From contig DJLG01000026.1 in the NCBI GenBank assembly GCA_002434915.1, forward strand, positions 1 to 21,426: DNA of 21,426 nucleotides, read 5' to 3'. The stretch is from Proteobacteria bacterium UBA6522. GTDB lineage: Bacteria > Pseudomonadota > Gammaproteobacteria > Steroidobacterales > Rariloculaceae. The notes under the pieces were generated by a model that saw only the letters and a program-made list of their open reading frames with translations, did not search any database and was not told where the DNA came from. Below are positions 7,413-15,479 of this stretch, one piece after another. Every line of letters starts with the position of its first letter. Position 1 is the stretch's first letter. Made by a program: the position numbers and the translations under genes.

Positions 7413-8414
7413 TTAATTGCTTGATCTTTGTGCTGCCTCAATTAAATCTGCTCCAATCTCATCAGAAAATTGCTCCCAAACTGGATGCACCATCGTCCGC
7501 CAAGCCCTTAGCTCTTGATCCGTTAGAGCAATAATTTCAGCTCGTCCTGTTGCAAGTATTTTTTCCCGACTTTCATCATTAATAGCAATTGATCTTGCGT
7601 TTCCCCATTCAGTGACCTCAGCCATGATTTCCGAGAGCCCATCTTGTATATCATTAGGCAAGGTTTCCCAAAACTGTTCGTTTACTGCAACAAAATAACC
7701 AACATACCCATGATTACTTAACATGAAGTAAGGTTGCACTTCATGAAACTTTGACGAATAAATGTTCGACCAAGTGTTTTCTTGAGCATCTATCGCTCCG
7801 GTCTGAAGCGCCTGATATACCTCTCCATATGCCATCTTCTGAGGATTTCCACCAATGGCTTCCATCTGGGCTTGTAGAACATCTGATTCCATAATACGAA
7901 ACCGCAGACCTTGGGCGTCATTAGGCAATCGAAGTGGCCGATGAGCACCAAAGTGCTTCATTCCGTTATGCCAGAAAGCCAGTCCAAGGAACCCACTATC
8001 AACTAGAGCTTCTAATAATTCCTGTCCTTCAATACTAGCCTGAAAATTTTCTACAGCTCCAATATTTGAAAATAAAAACGGCAAATCAAATACTTGAAAT
8101 GCCTGCGTAAGTCGATCAAATTTTGACAGCGACACCGCTATCATTTGGATCTCGCCAAAAGCTAATGCCTCAAGGGAATCATCATCCGTCATTAGCTGCC
8201 CTGATGGGTATACCTCCACATCAACACGCCCCGGAAACCGCTCCTCTACAAGTTGCTCAAACCGAGAGGCTGCTTGTCCCTTAGGCGTACCAGGAGCTAC
8301 AACATGGGGAAACTTTATGATAATTGGTTCATCGATTAGAGATGCGTCATTGGTAGCACCCCCACATGCTGAAAGCAGCATTATCAAAGTTGATATAGCA
8401 AAAATTTTTAACAT
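7413..8414 (-). CDS. TRAP transporter solute-binding lipoprotein, DctP family (orphan)
   Basis: A 333-residue DctP-type periplasmic binding protein. The chosen start gives a lipoprotein signal with lipobox LSAC (Cys17), so it is membrane-anchored. An in-frame GTG at 8468 would add 18 residues before the signal and is less likely, although it lies only 7 bases after the upstream stop. Family features are a GLRFRIMES segment with the arginine that pairs with the ligand carboxylate, and EVYQALQTGAIDAQENTW, matching the DctP pattern 'EvY.ALq.G.vDgqEn'. DctP proteins deliver carboxylates to a DctQM membrane pair, but no such genes are in this window, so it must work with a distant DctQM or do something else. 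It follows the TPR gene by 61 bases in the same direction. Confidence 0.88.
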   Translation of the reverse strand: MLKIFAISTLIMLLSACGGATNDASLIDEPIIIKFPHVVAPGTPKGQAASRFEQLVEERFPGRVDVEVYPSGQLMTDDDSLEALAFGEIQMIAVSLSKFDRLTQAFQVFDLPFLFSNIGAVENFQASIEGQELLEALVDSGFLGLAFWHNGMKHFGAHRPLRLPNDAQGLRFRIMESDVLQAQMEAIGGNPQKMAYGEVYQALQTGAIDAQENTWSNIYSSKFHEVQPYFMLSNHGYVGYFVAVNEQFWETLPNDIQDGLSEIMAEVTEWGNARSIAINDESREKILATGRAEIIALTDQELRAWRTMVHPVWEQFSDEIGADLIEAAQRSSN

Positions 8415-8475
8415 TTCTATATACGATCCTAAACCATACAGCCGTCCTATACTGGCAATATCATTCACTCAACTT

Positions 8476-9957
8476 TTATTGAGAAAGCTGGTTCAATCCT
8501 TTCAATGACCTCTCTCTACCCACGGCACTTTGAAGAGAGATCTCATAGTAAGACCTAGCTTTATCTGCATCTCCTAATGATCGGTATGTATCAGCAAGCA
8601 ACTCTGCCATTGGCTGGACAGGCACTACCGGACCGTACTCAGCGGGCAATTGACCCTCTAGTTCTGCAGCTAACCCAATCAACTCAAGAGCTTCCTCCTG
8701 ACGGCCCGCTACTAGTGCAATTTGACCTTGCAGTGCCAGTCGTAAAAGACGAGGAGCCATAATTTCTCTATCGGCGCTTAAAATTTCCTCTTCTCCTCCC
8801 ATCTTATCTAGAGCATTCTCTGCCCCAGCAGCATCACCATGGTTCAGTGCAACAATACCTTGAAGGTAATAGTCGGTAGCAATGGAGAAATCATTTAAGC
8901 CATCATGTTTAATCACTACGCTCGCATGGTGGTTCTGCCACTGTTGTGTATCGATTATATAAGCAGCCCGTGCTCCCACATATGCTCTTCTCGGCCCAAT
9001 ATTAGCGTCACCATATTGATCAACCTGAGTCTCAATTAAGGCTAATTGATCCTCTGCTGCATCATACTCACCCTGTTGCGATAGACTGTAAATTAGCCAG
9101 GTCAATGCATGATAAGCCTGACCACTATATAAGTCGGTTGGGTTTTTTTGTCTGGCAACGGCCTCCCCAAAAGAACGAGCATTCCTGTCTGTACCCTCCT
9201 CCCACATTCCAAGAGCAAAATATATGTGAGACCCCATATGAAGAGCATGAATAGCCGAAGGTGCGACCTTAAAATAATCCCTTGCCGCTCGAAGTCCGAG
9301 AGATGCATGAATAGGATCATCATAGCTATGAATGTTGTAATGAAGAGCACCCGGATGGAGGGGGTTCTTATCAAGTATTTCCTCTGTTATCGACGCAGCC
9401 TTCATATAACGTGTGAAATCGCGCCCACCATAGGTGGTGAAAAGAATAGAGAGCGCATAAAACGCTGCCGCATCAAGATCATTTGGATATTTCTCATGAA
9501 GTTCCTGGAGAGAGTGCGAATAACGAATTTCGCGTTCCTCTTGTGTACCTTCACTAAATAGAACCTCAAGTGTGTTGAGATAATCTCTTTCTCGCTGTGT
9601 CTCTGCCTTGCTAGCACGCTCCTCTGGTGTTCCGCCTAACCTTGCCATTGTTGCTTTTGATGCTTCTATATCAAAACGCCCCCAGAACGAATGCTCATAA
9701 GTTAATGCTTCACCCCAGTAAGCCATCACAAAATTGGAATCAATTGACTGTGCTTCTTGAAAGGAGGCTCGGGCATCCCCGTATTCAAAATTATGCAACT
9801 GCAGTAAACCCCTAAGAAATACCTGATGAGCCTCCCTTGAACCCGAGGCCTCAAAATCCGTATAACCATATTCCTGTTGGGCTTGCGCCCGACCAAAAAG
9901 TAAAATGCTAATCAGTAGTATTGAGCAAAAAAACCTTAGACTATTCATTTTAATCAT
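8476..9957 (-). CDS. Exported TPR-repeat protein
   Basis: A 493-residue protein with a Sec signal peptide (about residues 1-26, ending RAQA). The mature chain is almost wholly helical, with repeated TPR-like pairs: HNFEYGDARASFQEAQSID at about 56-74, a middle block with LHYNIHSYDDP and HALHMGSHIYFALGMWEEG, YDAAEDQLALIE, HGDAAGAENALDKM, GRQEEALELI and GDADKARSYYEISLQS near the end. The middle His/Tyr-rich block is conserved in a widespread exported TPR group of unknown role. It probably serves protein-protein contact in the periplasm. GGAG lies 8-9 bases before the ATG, supporting this start. The TRAP-type binding lipoprotein gene follows downstream, so the two may be co-expressed. Confidence 0.85.
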   Translation of the reverse strand: MIKMNSLRFFCSILLISILLFGRAQAQQEYGYTDFEASGSREAHQVFLRGLLQLHNFEYGDARASFQEAQSIDSNFVMAYWGEALTYEHSFWGRFDIEASKATMARLGGTPEERASKAETQRERDYLNTLEVLFSEGTQEEREIRYSHSLQELHEKYPNDLDAAAFYALSILFTTYGGRDFTRYMKAASITEEILDKNPLHPGALHYNIHSYDDPIHASLGLRAARDYFKVAPSAIHALHMGSHIYFALGMWEEGTDRNARSFGEAVARQKNPTDLYSGQAYHALTWLIYSLSQQGEYDAAEDQLALIETQVDQYGDANIGPRRAYVGARAAYIIDTQQWQNHHASVVIKHDGLNDFSIATDYYLQGIVALNHGDAAGAENALDKMGGEEEILSADREIMAPRLLRLALQGQIALVAGRQEEALELIGLAAELEGQLPAEYGPVVPVQPMAELLADTYRSLGDADKARSYYEISLQSAVGRERSLKGLNQLSQ

Positions 9958-10062
9958 GAGAGATTCTCCGAGGAATTTTTTATTGATCTTGAGTTAATTG
10001 TAGATCTAACCGAGACAGAACGCATGGATTAATATCCTATAGTGCTTAGACTATTATAAATA

Positions 10063-10074
10063 GCCTTATAAGGC
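10063..10074. promoter_or_regulatory. 12-bp perfect palindrome in the TPR/glycan-islet divergent gap
   Basis: GCCTTATAAGGC is a perfect dyad 106 bases upstream of the TPR gene start and 128 bases before the fucosyltransferase-like gene. The rest of the 9958-10201 gap is AT-rich with no clear promoter. It might bind a dimeric regulator, but a 12-bp palindrome can arise by chance. Confidence 0.2.
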
Positions 10075-10201
10075 GTCATCGATTTGCACCCTAGAAGAAA
10101 CAATACTTATATATCTCACCACCTAAAGAATCTTAAAAAATGCAACCAACTACACTTCGACACTATCTCTTAAAATACGGTTTTCATTAAAAATAATACC
10201 A

Positions 10202-11089
10202 GTGATTGTATCTACTGAAACAGGCGGCCTTGGCAATCGCATTAAATCTTGGGTATCAGCCATGCGGCTAGATGGACATGCGCGAGTCTACTGGGAAGTC
10301 TTACCTAATATGCCTGCAGCTTTCTCAGAACTATTTGTAAATGATTGCCAAGTTCATGCGGTTCCTCCTGAAGCAGATATTTACAAATCTTGGAGGTTGG
10401 CTGTACTACCAGAAGATGAGAAATTCCTACCAAAGGGTTTTAGTACCGTTGGTGCAAGCACTCACCCTATTTATCGTGGGATTGGCAAAGCGTGGTGGAA
10501 ACTAAAAGGAAAACCGTCCGACCGATACCAATACATGGTCTATCCAAAGGGACACTCAAAACACTCAACACGCAGTGATGCAAGGCATATCGATCTTGAA
10601 TACACACGGATTCCAGGCGAGATTTGTAGTAATTACACATCATTTTTCAAACAGATAAAAATACGACCAGAGATCATTAATCGTGTTAATACATGGGCAG
10701 ATGAAAATCTAGAAAAGAACGTGATAGGACTTCAAGTCCGTACTTGGAGAGATTACGAACGACGCTATCGAAAATATTATATGCCCGCTAGAAAGCGTCT
10801 ACGCCACCTATTGGATAAGAGCGATAAGAATACAAAGTTTTTAGTTGTTAGTGATAGCGATGAAGTAGGACCCTCACTATCCAAAATATATGGTAAAAAC
10901 CGAATACTTCAATTTCCACGAAGCACTAAAAGACTAGCAAGTTGGACATCGGTAGATGGCATCTCAGAAGACCTGATAGATCTATTGCTGTTAGCAAAAA
11001 CTCAGCAAATGTTTGTAAGCTACTTAAGCACCTTTGGTGAGGTTGCTTGGTGGATAGGCGGGACAAAAGCTTCTGTTTCTGTATTCTGA
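10202..11089 (+). CDS. Fucosyltransferase-like (NodZ/O-FucT fold) glycosyltransferase
   Basis: A 295-residue protein starting at GTG. IVSTETGGLGNRIKSW (residues 2-17) matches the N-terminal loop of NodZ/alpha-1,6-fucosyltransferase-like GT-B enzymes (a GGLGNR motif that begins the acceptor domain). GLQVRTWRD (176-184) lies where the family has HxRxGD-type nucleotide-sugar contacts, followed by FLVVSDSDEV (213-222) and SEDLIDLLLLAKTQQMFVS (255-273), then the S-x-FG-x-x-AWW end. The product is therefore likely a cytosolic or membrane-associated transferase of fucose or a similar deoxysugar. No Shine-Dalgarno is seen; the GTG is chosen because the family motif begins right after it. Its stop is 2 bases from the stop of the converging fkbM operon. 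The exact sugar is not known. Confidence 0.72.
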   Translation: MIVSTETGGLGNRIKSWVSAMRLDGHARVYWEVLPNMPAAFSELFVNDCQVHAVPPEADIYKSWRLAVLPEDEKFLPKGFSTVGASTHPIYRGIGKAWWKLKGKPSDRYQYMVYPKGHSKHSTRSDARHIDLEYTRIPGEICSNYTSFFKQIKIRPEIINRVNTWADENLEKNVIGLQVRTWRDYERRYRKYYMPARKRLRHLLDKSDKNTKFLVVSDSDEVGPSLSKIYGKNRILQFPRSTKRLASWTSVDGISEDLIDLLLLAKTQQMFVSYLSTFGEVAWWIGGTKASVSVF

Positions 11090-11091
11090 AT

Positions 11092-11892
11092 TTATCCTCG
11101 ATACCAACATGAGGGCAAAACTAGCGTAGATTTCCTTGTGTTATTTCTATCTAGAACATGAGGAAATGACTGTCTATATGAGGGGTTGCTAAAGCGATCC
11201 TTTCGATAAAAAGTGAACTCAGCAACCCTAGGTATTTCCAGACCATTCCCTTTTATAGAACCACAACAATTATTAGGGTGGATATGAACTACACTGTGCG
11301 TCTGCAGTAATTTTTGAAACACGCGAGAGGCAAGCAAAAAGAATCGCTTATTAAAAAGCTCCTGTAGATAATGAAATTCAATAACCATTATTCTGAACTG
11401 ATTCAAAAGATCAGCAGAAACACTAAACAAAGTCTCAAACTCTGCACCTTCAATATCCATTTGTAAGATCAAATCACCTGAATAATTAGAAATTTTTGAG
11501 TCCTTCCATTGATTCAAGGTCATAAAGGTCTGATTAGAAAGCGCACCAATAAACTTCTTATCAAAAACAAAATTATCGTGAAATTCAGCTGGAGCATCAA
11601 CTGAAAAATCAGCAAGAAAAACCTTTAAGCCTTGTCTAGCCAATGCCGCCTCAAACCCTGATTCGCTGGATACACCAGGAGAGAAACAATACTTAATTCC
11701 TTCCAGATCATCAGGTAAAAGGTACCCACCGTCTCCACTAGGACCTAGCCTAATCAACTCCTTACCTGAATCCACAGGATGAAGAGAATTAATTAGGCTG
11801 CTTAGCTCATCTTTAGGCGTTAGAGTTCCAACATCGATGCCCATGCTTCCAAACATGCGAACAAAAAAATCCTTGATTAACTTGTCACGCAT
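11092..11892 (-). CDS. FkbM-family SAM-dependent methyltransferase (third gene of asnB operon)
   Basis: A 266-residue protein. LGPSGDGGYLLPDD followed by YCFSPGVSSESGFEAALA is the N-terminal signature of a large FkbM-like subgroup, with SAM-binding motif I in SPGVSSES; LQMDIEGAEFETL is the conserved FkbM helix/strand (D-x-E-G-x-E). The family O-methylates sugars or polyketide hydroxyls using S-adenosylmethionine. In glycan clusters such enzymes cap or decorate sugar residues. It starts 6 bases after the stop of the upstream fkbM gene, so it is the last gene of an asnB-fkbM-fkbM operon. It is only distantly similar to its neighbour and so not a recent duplicate. The acceptor is unknown. Confidence 0.82.
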   Translation of the reverse strand: MRDKLIKDFFVRMFGSMGIDVGTLTPKDELSSLINSLHPVDSGKELIRLGPSGDGGYLLPDDLEGIKYCFSPGVSSESGFEAALARQGLKVFLADFSVDAPAEFHDNFVFDKKFIGALSNQTFMTLNQWKDSKISNYSGDLILQMDIEGAEFETLFSVSADLLNQFRIMVIEFHYLQELFNKRFFLLASRVFQKLLQTHSVVHIHPNNCCGSIKGNGLEIPRVAEFTFYRKDRFSNPSYRQSFPHVLDRNNTRKSTLVLPSCWYRG

Positions 11893-11898
11893 TTCGCA

Positions 11899-12549
11899 TC
11901 ACTTTAAAACCCAATTTTCCCATATAAACTTGTACTGATAGGTTGGTTTATGTGTATTTCTCATACCCTGCTGAATTCGTTCCATTCGTCTTGTAGATTC
12001 AACTGCAATATTATGGAACTGAACCTGAATATTCTCGATACGTGAGATCAACCTTGTCTCAAGCAAGCGCTCCAGAAGTTCGAACTCACCTCCTTCAATA
12101 TTAATCTTCATTAACTGAACGGATTGCATATTATGATCACTAAACCATTTTTTGATATCAACGATTCTAATTTCTTCAGCTTTAGCACGTTTTCTAAATG
12201 TAGAAGTCCCTGCGCCCCATAGATAAATTGTGTCCGTTCTTGATGAACTGCCTAATCCATACTGACATATCTCAATAGCTTCGTTTTGCGAAAACTTATC
12301 TTTTATTTGTTCCGCAAACTTCCTAACGGGTTCAAATATTGCAACTTGGCACCCAAACTTTTGGTGGATATTTTCTGTCCATTCACCCTCATAACCGCCT
12401 AAATCCATGACAAAAGAATTACCATTCAAATCATAATCGTAACGAAGTTTTTCATCTCCTCCGTCATCCTCCCACTGTTGAAGCATGCGCCGATATTTAC
12501 GTCGATATAACTTTTTATTAAGTCTGTTTGCAATAGAAGAAAAGATCAT
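11899..12549 (-). CDS. FkbM-family SAM-dependent methyltransferase (second gene of asnB operon)
   Basis: A 216-residue protein. FVMDLGGYEGEWTENI (about residues 46-61) is SAM-binding motif I with the DLGG-x-x-G pattern; CQVAIFEPVRKF gives the acidic residue after strand 2 that binds the SAM ribose; MKINIEGGEFELL is the FkbM D/N-x-E-G-x-E signature. It likely transfers a methyl group to a sugar hydroxyl. Its ATG overlaps the asnB stop (ATGA, 12546-12549), a sign of translational coupling. The C-terminal stretch, ending IWENWVLK, is polar and aromatic with no membrane segment. The substrate is not known. Confidence 0.82.
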   Translation of the reverse strand: MIFSSIANRLNKKLYRRKYRRMLQQWEDDGGDEKLRYDYDLNGNSFVMDLGGYEGEWTENIHQKFGCQVAIFEPVRKFAEQIKDKFSQNEAIEICQYGLGSSSRTDTIYLWGAGTSTFRKRAKAEEIRIVDIKKWFSDHNMQSVQLMKINIEGGEFELLERLLETRLISRIENIQVQFHNIAVESTRRMERIQQGMRNTHKPTYQYKFIWENWVLK

Positions 12550-14270
12550 GAGTAAAGACTCGTTAAAACATGTTCCTGTATAAGTCTTCCTTCACCCAAA
12601 TCCTTTAGATAATACCGAGGTATACCAAAACCTTTTTTACGTCTATCTAGAATATGGTCAGGAAGAATTCCTCTATATGCATGACGAAACATGCCTTTTA
12701 ACTCACCACCATAATATCGAATCTCTTCAGGAACAGAAAAGGAAAACTCAATAATCCGGCGGTCTAGCAAGGGAACGCGAGCTTCAAGAGAAACAGCCAT
12801 ACTAGTCCGGTCTACCTTAGCTAAAACCATATCTGGCAAAAACGTATGAAAATCTAATAGCTGTAATCTTGTACGTAACGGTAAATCCTCTCTCCAATGA
12901 TTACGGTAATACCACCAATCATCATAATCCTTGGGAATTTGCAGGCTCTCTTTATACATTCGCTTATCAGCAGTTGGCATTCCCGCCATGATTCGAGACC
13001 ACAGCTCTGGTCCGCCACTGAAGGTCATCTCGATTAAATTTAATATTCGTGCGGTCGAACCACGAGGACGAAAAGGTTTTCTTAACCAGTACGAAAGGGA
13101 GTTTGTCAAAAATGGTACTGTAGGCAATCGGTCATATCTTGCATAACGTGGATAGGTCCGATAACCGCCAAATACCTCATCACCACCATCACCAGTTAAG
13201 GCAACTGTTACCTGCTCACGCGCAGCTTTTGATACCAAGAAAGTAGGTATTGCAGATTCATCTGCAAACGGTTCATCAAACCAGTTTTTAAGATTTGATA
13301 GTGATTCTTGCGCATCTCCCTTATGAAGAATTCTTTCATGGTGGTTCGTTTTAAATAAATCAGCAATATTTTTAGCAAAAGGAGTTTCAGAAACAGCTTC
13401 TGAATCAAACCCAATCGAGAATGTCGATATATTTTTTTTAGTTTTAGATGCCGCAGCTACAACTACACTGGAATCAACCCCACCTGATAGAAAAAAACCA
13501 ACAGGAACATCAGCTATCATTTGATCACGCACTGATACTTCAACTAAAGATCGTAATTCTTCGCAGTACTCTTCTAAAGGCCGATGAGGAGGCTCATTTG
13601 GAATTTCAAGATTCCAGTAAGATTTCGGGCCTTTTATAGAACCAGTTGATGGATTAAAGCTCAGCATATGGGCTGGAGGAAGTTTGAAACAGTTACGAAA
13701 AAGAGTCTTCGGCGCAGGAACATAGCGATAACCCAGAAAGTCATAAAGAGCAGTCTCATCAACCGCTAATTTTTGTGATTCGCAAGCAATCTCTAAGGCT
13801 TTAAGTTCTGAAGCAAAAGCAAAACGTCGGCCATCATAAAAATAATAAAGTGGCTTTATACCGGGTCGATCTCGATAAAGTTTGAGTTCCTGTTTTTCAG
13901 CGTCCCAGATCGCAATTGCAAACATGCCCTCCAACTGTTCAATAAATTCATCCCCCCACTCTAAGTAAGAATTTAGAACAACTTCAGTATCTGATTGCGT
14001 ACGAAAAAAATAACCGCGTTTTTCTAAACGTCTTCTGACTGACATGAAGTCATAAATCTCGCCATTAAAGACAAGCCAAGAAGCCCCATTAGACGCAAAC
14101 ATAGGTTGATCAGCTTCTTCTGCAAGGTCAATAATCGACAGTCTTCTGAACCCGACTTTAATAGCCCCGTCAAGATGCAGCCTACTTGAATCTGGCCCTC
14201 TATGAGCAATCGACTCTACTGCTGCAGAATAATTCCATAAAGGTTCAGTTCCGCCAACAAAACCACACAA
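12546..14270 (-). CDS. asnB: Glutamine-dependent asparagine synthetase-like amidotransferase (AsnB family)
   Basis: A 574-residue two-domain enzyme. The N-terminal Ntn glutaminase domain begins with C2 and has RRLSIIDL (42-49), NGEIY (69-73) and SDTEV (93-97). The C-terminal ATP-pyrophosphatase domain has the PP-loop SGGVDSS (262-268), TGDGGDE (359-365), AKVDRTSM...LEARVPLLD and RRKKGFGIP near the end. It thus transfers glutamine ammonia to an adenylated carboxylate. Free aspartate is one substrate; in O-antigen and capsule loci such proteins instead amidate uronic acids (for example WbpS of P. aeruginosa). The operon with two fkbM genes favours the glycan role. A TTG start at 14270 is chosen: GAGGGG is 8 bases upstream and Cys becomes residue 2, as needed for the N-terminal nucleophile. 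The GTG at 14276 has only 2 bases after the same site. Confidence 0.88.
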   Translation of the reverse strand: MCGFVGGTEPLWNYSAAVESIAHRGPDSSRLHLDGAIKVGFRRLSIIDLAEEADQPMFASNGASWLVFNGEIYDFMSVRRRLEKRGYFFRTQSDTEVVLNSYLEWGDEFIEQLEGMFAIAIWDAEKQELKLYRDRPGIKPLYYFYDGRRFAFASELKALEIACESQKLAVDETALYDFLGYRYVPAPKTLFRNCFKLPPAHMLSFNPSTGSIKGPKSYWNLEIPNEPPHRPLEEYCEELRSLVEVSVRDQMIADVPVGFFLSGGVDSSVVVAAASKTKKNISTFSIGFDSEAVSETPFAKNIADLFKTNHHERILHKGDAQESLSNLKNWFDEPFADESAIPTFLVSKAAREQVTVALTGDGGDEVFGGYRTYPRYARYDRLPTVPFLTNSLSYWLRKPFRPRGSTARILNLIEMTFSGGPELWSRIMAGMPTADKRMYKESLQIPKDYDDWWYYRNHWREDLPLRTRLQLLDFHTFLPDMVLAKVDRTSMAVSLEARVPLLDRRIIEFSFSVPEEIRYYGGELKGMFRHAYRGILPDHILDRRKKGFGIPRYYLKDLGEGRLIQEHVLTSLYS

Positions 14271-14278
14271 AATCACTT

Positions 14279-14284
14279 CCCCTC
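14279..14284 (-). promoter_or_regulatory. Ribosome binding site deciding the TTG start of asnB
   Basis: GAGGGG on the minus strand stands 8 bases before TTG (14270-14268) but only 2 bases before the in-frame GTG (14276-14274). The spacing and the required N-terminal cysteine both point to the TTG. Confidence 0.7.
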
Positions 14285-14420
14285 ATGTTCAAATAACAAC
14301 ACATTAAGGAACTGTATTTGGTTAGATGCACACTCGCAAATGAACTTTAAAAATATCCCCTCTGTTACCCTTATGGTACCGTGATCAAACATCGAACAAA
14401 TGGTGTAATCAAGGTTCTAA

Positions 14421-15479
14421 ATGACATTTACAATTGCGCATATAAACACATCGCGAGGTTTCCGTGGTGGAGAACGGCAAACTGAATTGCTTATAGAAGG
14501 GCTGCAAGGGTCTGGGTATAAGCAAATATTAATTGCGCGTAAAAACAGGCAATTAGCGCGACGCGTAAAAAAAAATATGGATGTAGAGGTAAGAGAGGTT
14601 TCAAGCGGCCATCTTAGCGTTGCATTAGCATGCTCTAATGCGGATATTTTACATGTCCACGATGGCAGAAGTGTTTATGGCGCATACCTTAACTCATTAA
14701 TCTCTCGAACCCCCTACATTATTACTCGCAGAGTCGATAACCCAATCAGTAACCATTGGTTTTCGCGCCAAGCCTATCGCTCTGCCTCAACTATTGCTGC
14801 TGTTGCTAAACAGGTAGCTAACATAATTAAGCAATTTGATCCTTCACTAAAACCAAAAGTAGTACATAGTGGTAGTAGTAATTTGATCACCAATGAAACT
14901 AACATCAAAAAAATCCTATCTGACTACCCAAAAAATTCTTTTCTTGTCGGTCATGTTGGTGCTTTGGATAATAACCAAAAAGGACAAGAATTTATCATTG
15001 AAGTTGCTCGGGACTTGCAAATATCACACCCCGATATTCATTTTCTTCTTGTAGGCGGAGGTGATGATGAGGCAATGTTAAAAAAGATGGCGGCAGGCGT
15101 TAGCAATCTAAAATTTATTGGTTTTGTAAATAATGTAGGAGACTATCTGGCTGTTTTTAACATATTCATCCTACCATCAAGAAAAGAAGGTATTGGTAGT
15201 ATACTTTTGGATGCTATGGCTATGAAATTACCAGTAATAGCCTGTGAAGTAGGTGGTGTTCCAGATATCGTGCATAACAATCTAAATGGCTATCTGATTG
15301 AATCTGAACGCCCGGACCTATTGAAGGAAGCCATCTTAAGTCTCTACAACCAACCGCAATTATGTGCAGAATTTTCTAAGCGAGGTAGCGAAATAGCCGT
15401 AGACTATACAGCTGATATTATGTGTAAAAAATATTTAAAGATTTACCAATCAATACTTCAGGATTCTAATAAAACTTAA
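14421..15479 (+). CDS. Glycosyltransferase family 4 (GT-B fold)
   Basis: A 352-residue retaining GT-B glycosyltransferase. N-terminal RGFRGGERQTELL (11-24) is the acceptor-side glycine loop; DILHVHDGRS (75-84) follows the usual 'DivH.H' strand. The C-terminal nucleotide-sugar domain has FLVGHVGALDNNQKGQ (174-189), HFLLVGGGDDE (207-217), FIGFVNNVGDYLAVFNIFILPSRKEG (231-257) and the EX7E-like motif, here E256...D264, with the second acid a conservative Asp. It probably adds a sugar to a lipid-linked glycan or LPS core at the inner membrane face. AAGG lies 6 bases before the ATG. It diverges from asnB, and its TAA overlaps the stop of the opposite cyclase gene. Donor and acceptor are unknown. 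Confidence 0.88.
   Translation: MTFTIAHINTSRGFRGGERQTELLIEGLQGSGYKQILIARKNRQLARRVKKNMDVEVREVSSGHLSVALACSNADILHVHDGRSVYGAYLNSLISRTPYIITRRVDNPISNHWFSRQAYRSASTIAAVAKQVANIIKQFDPSLKPKVVHSGSSNLITNETNIKKILSDYPKNSFLVGHVGALDNNQKGQEFIIEVARDLQISHPDIHFLLVGGGDDEAMLKKMAAGVSNLKFIGFVNNVGDYLAVFNIFILPSRKEGIGSILLDAMAMKLPVIACEVGGVPDIVHNNLNGYLIESERPDLLKEAILSLYNQPQLCAEFSKRGSEIAVDYTADIMCKKYLKIYQSILQDSNKT

Noticed and set aside
8415..8468. GTG start extending the TRAP-binding protein by 18 residues
   Set aside because: It would place 18 residues ahead of a clear lipoprotein signal with lipobox Cys17; the ATG at 8414 is better, although the upstream ribosome site is weak.
9148..9561. Open frame of 137 codons on the plus strand
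   Set aside because: It lies wholly opposite the TPR gene, has no protein-like motif and no ribosome site; the TPR frame explains the sequence.
11092..12549. Tandem duplication of the two fkbM genes
   Set aside because: The products differ in length and in motif I (SPGVSSES versus DLGGYEGEW), so they are separate family branches rather than a recent duplicate.
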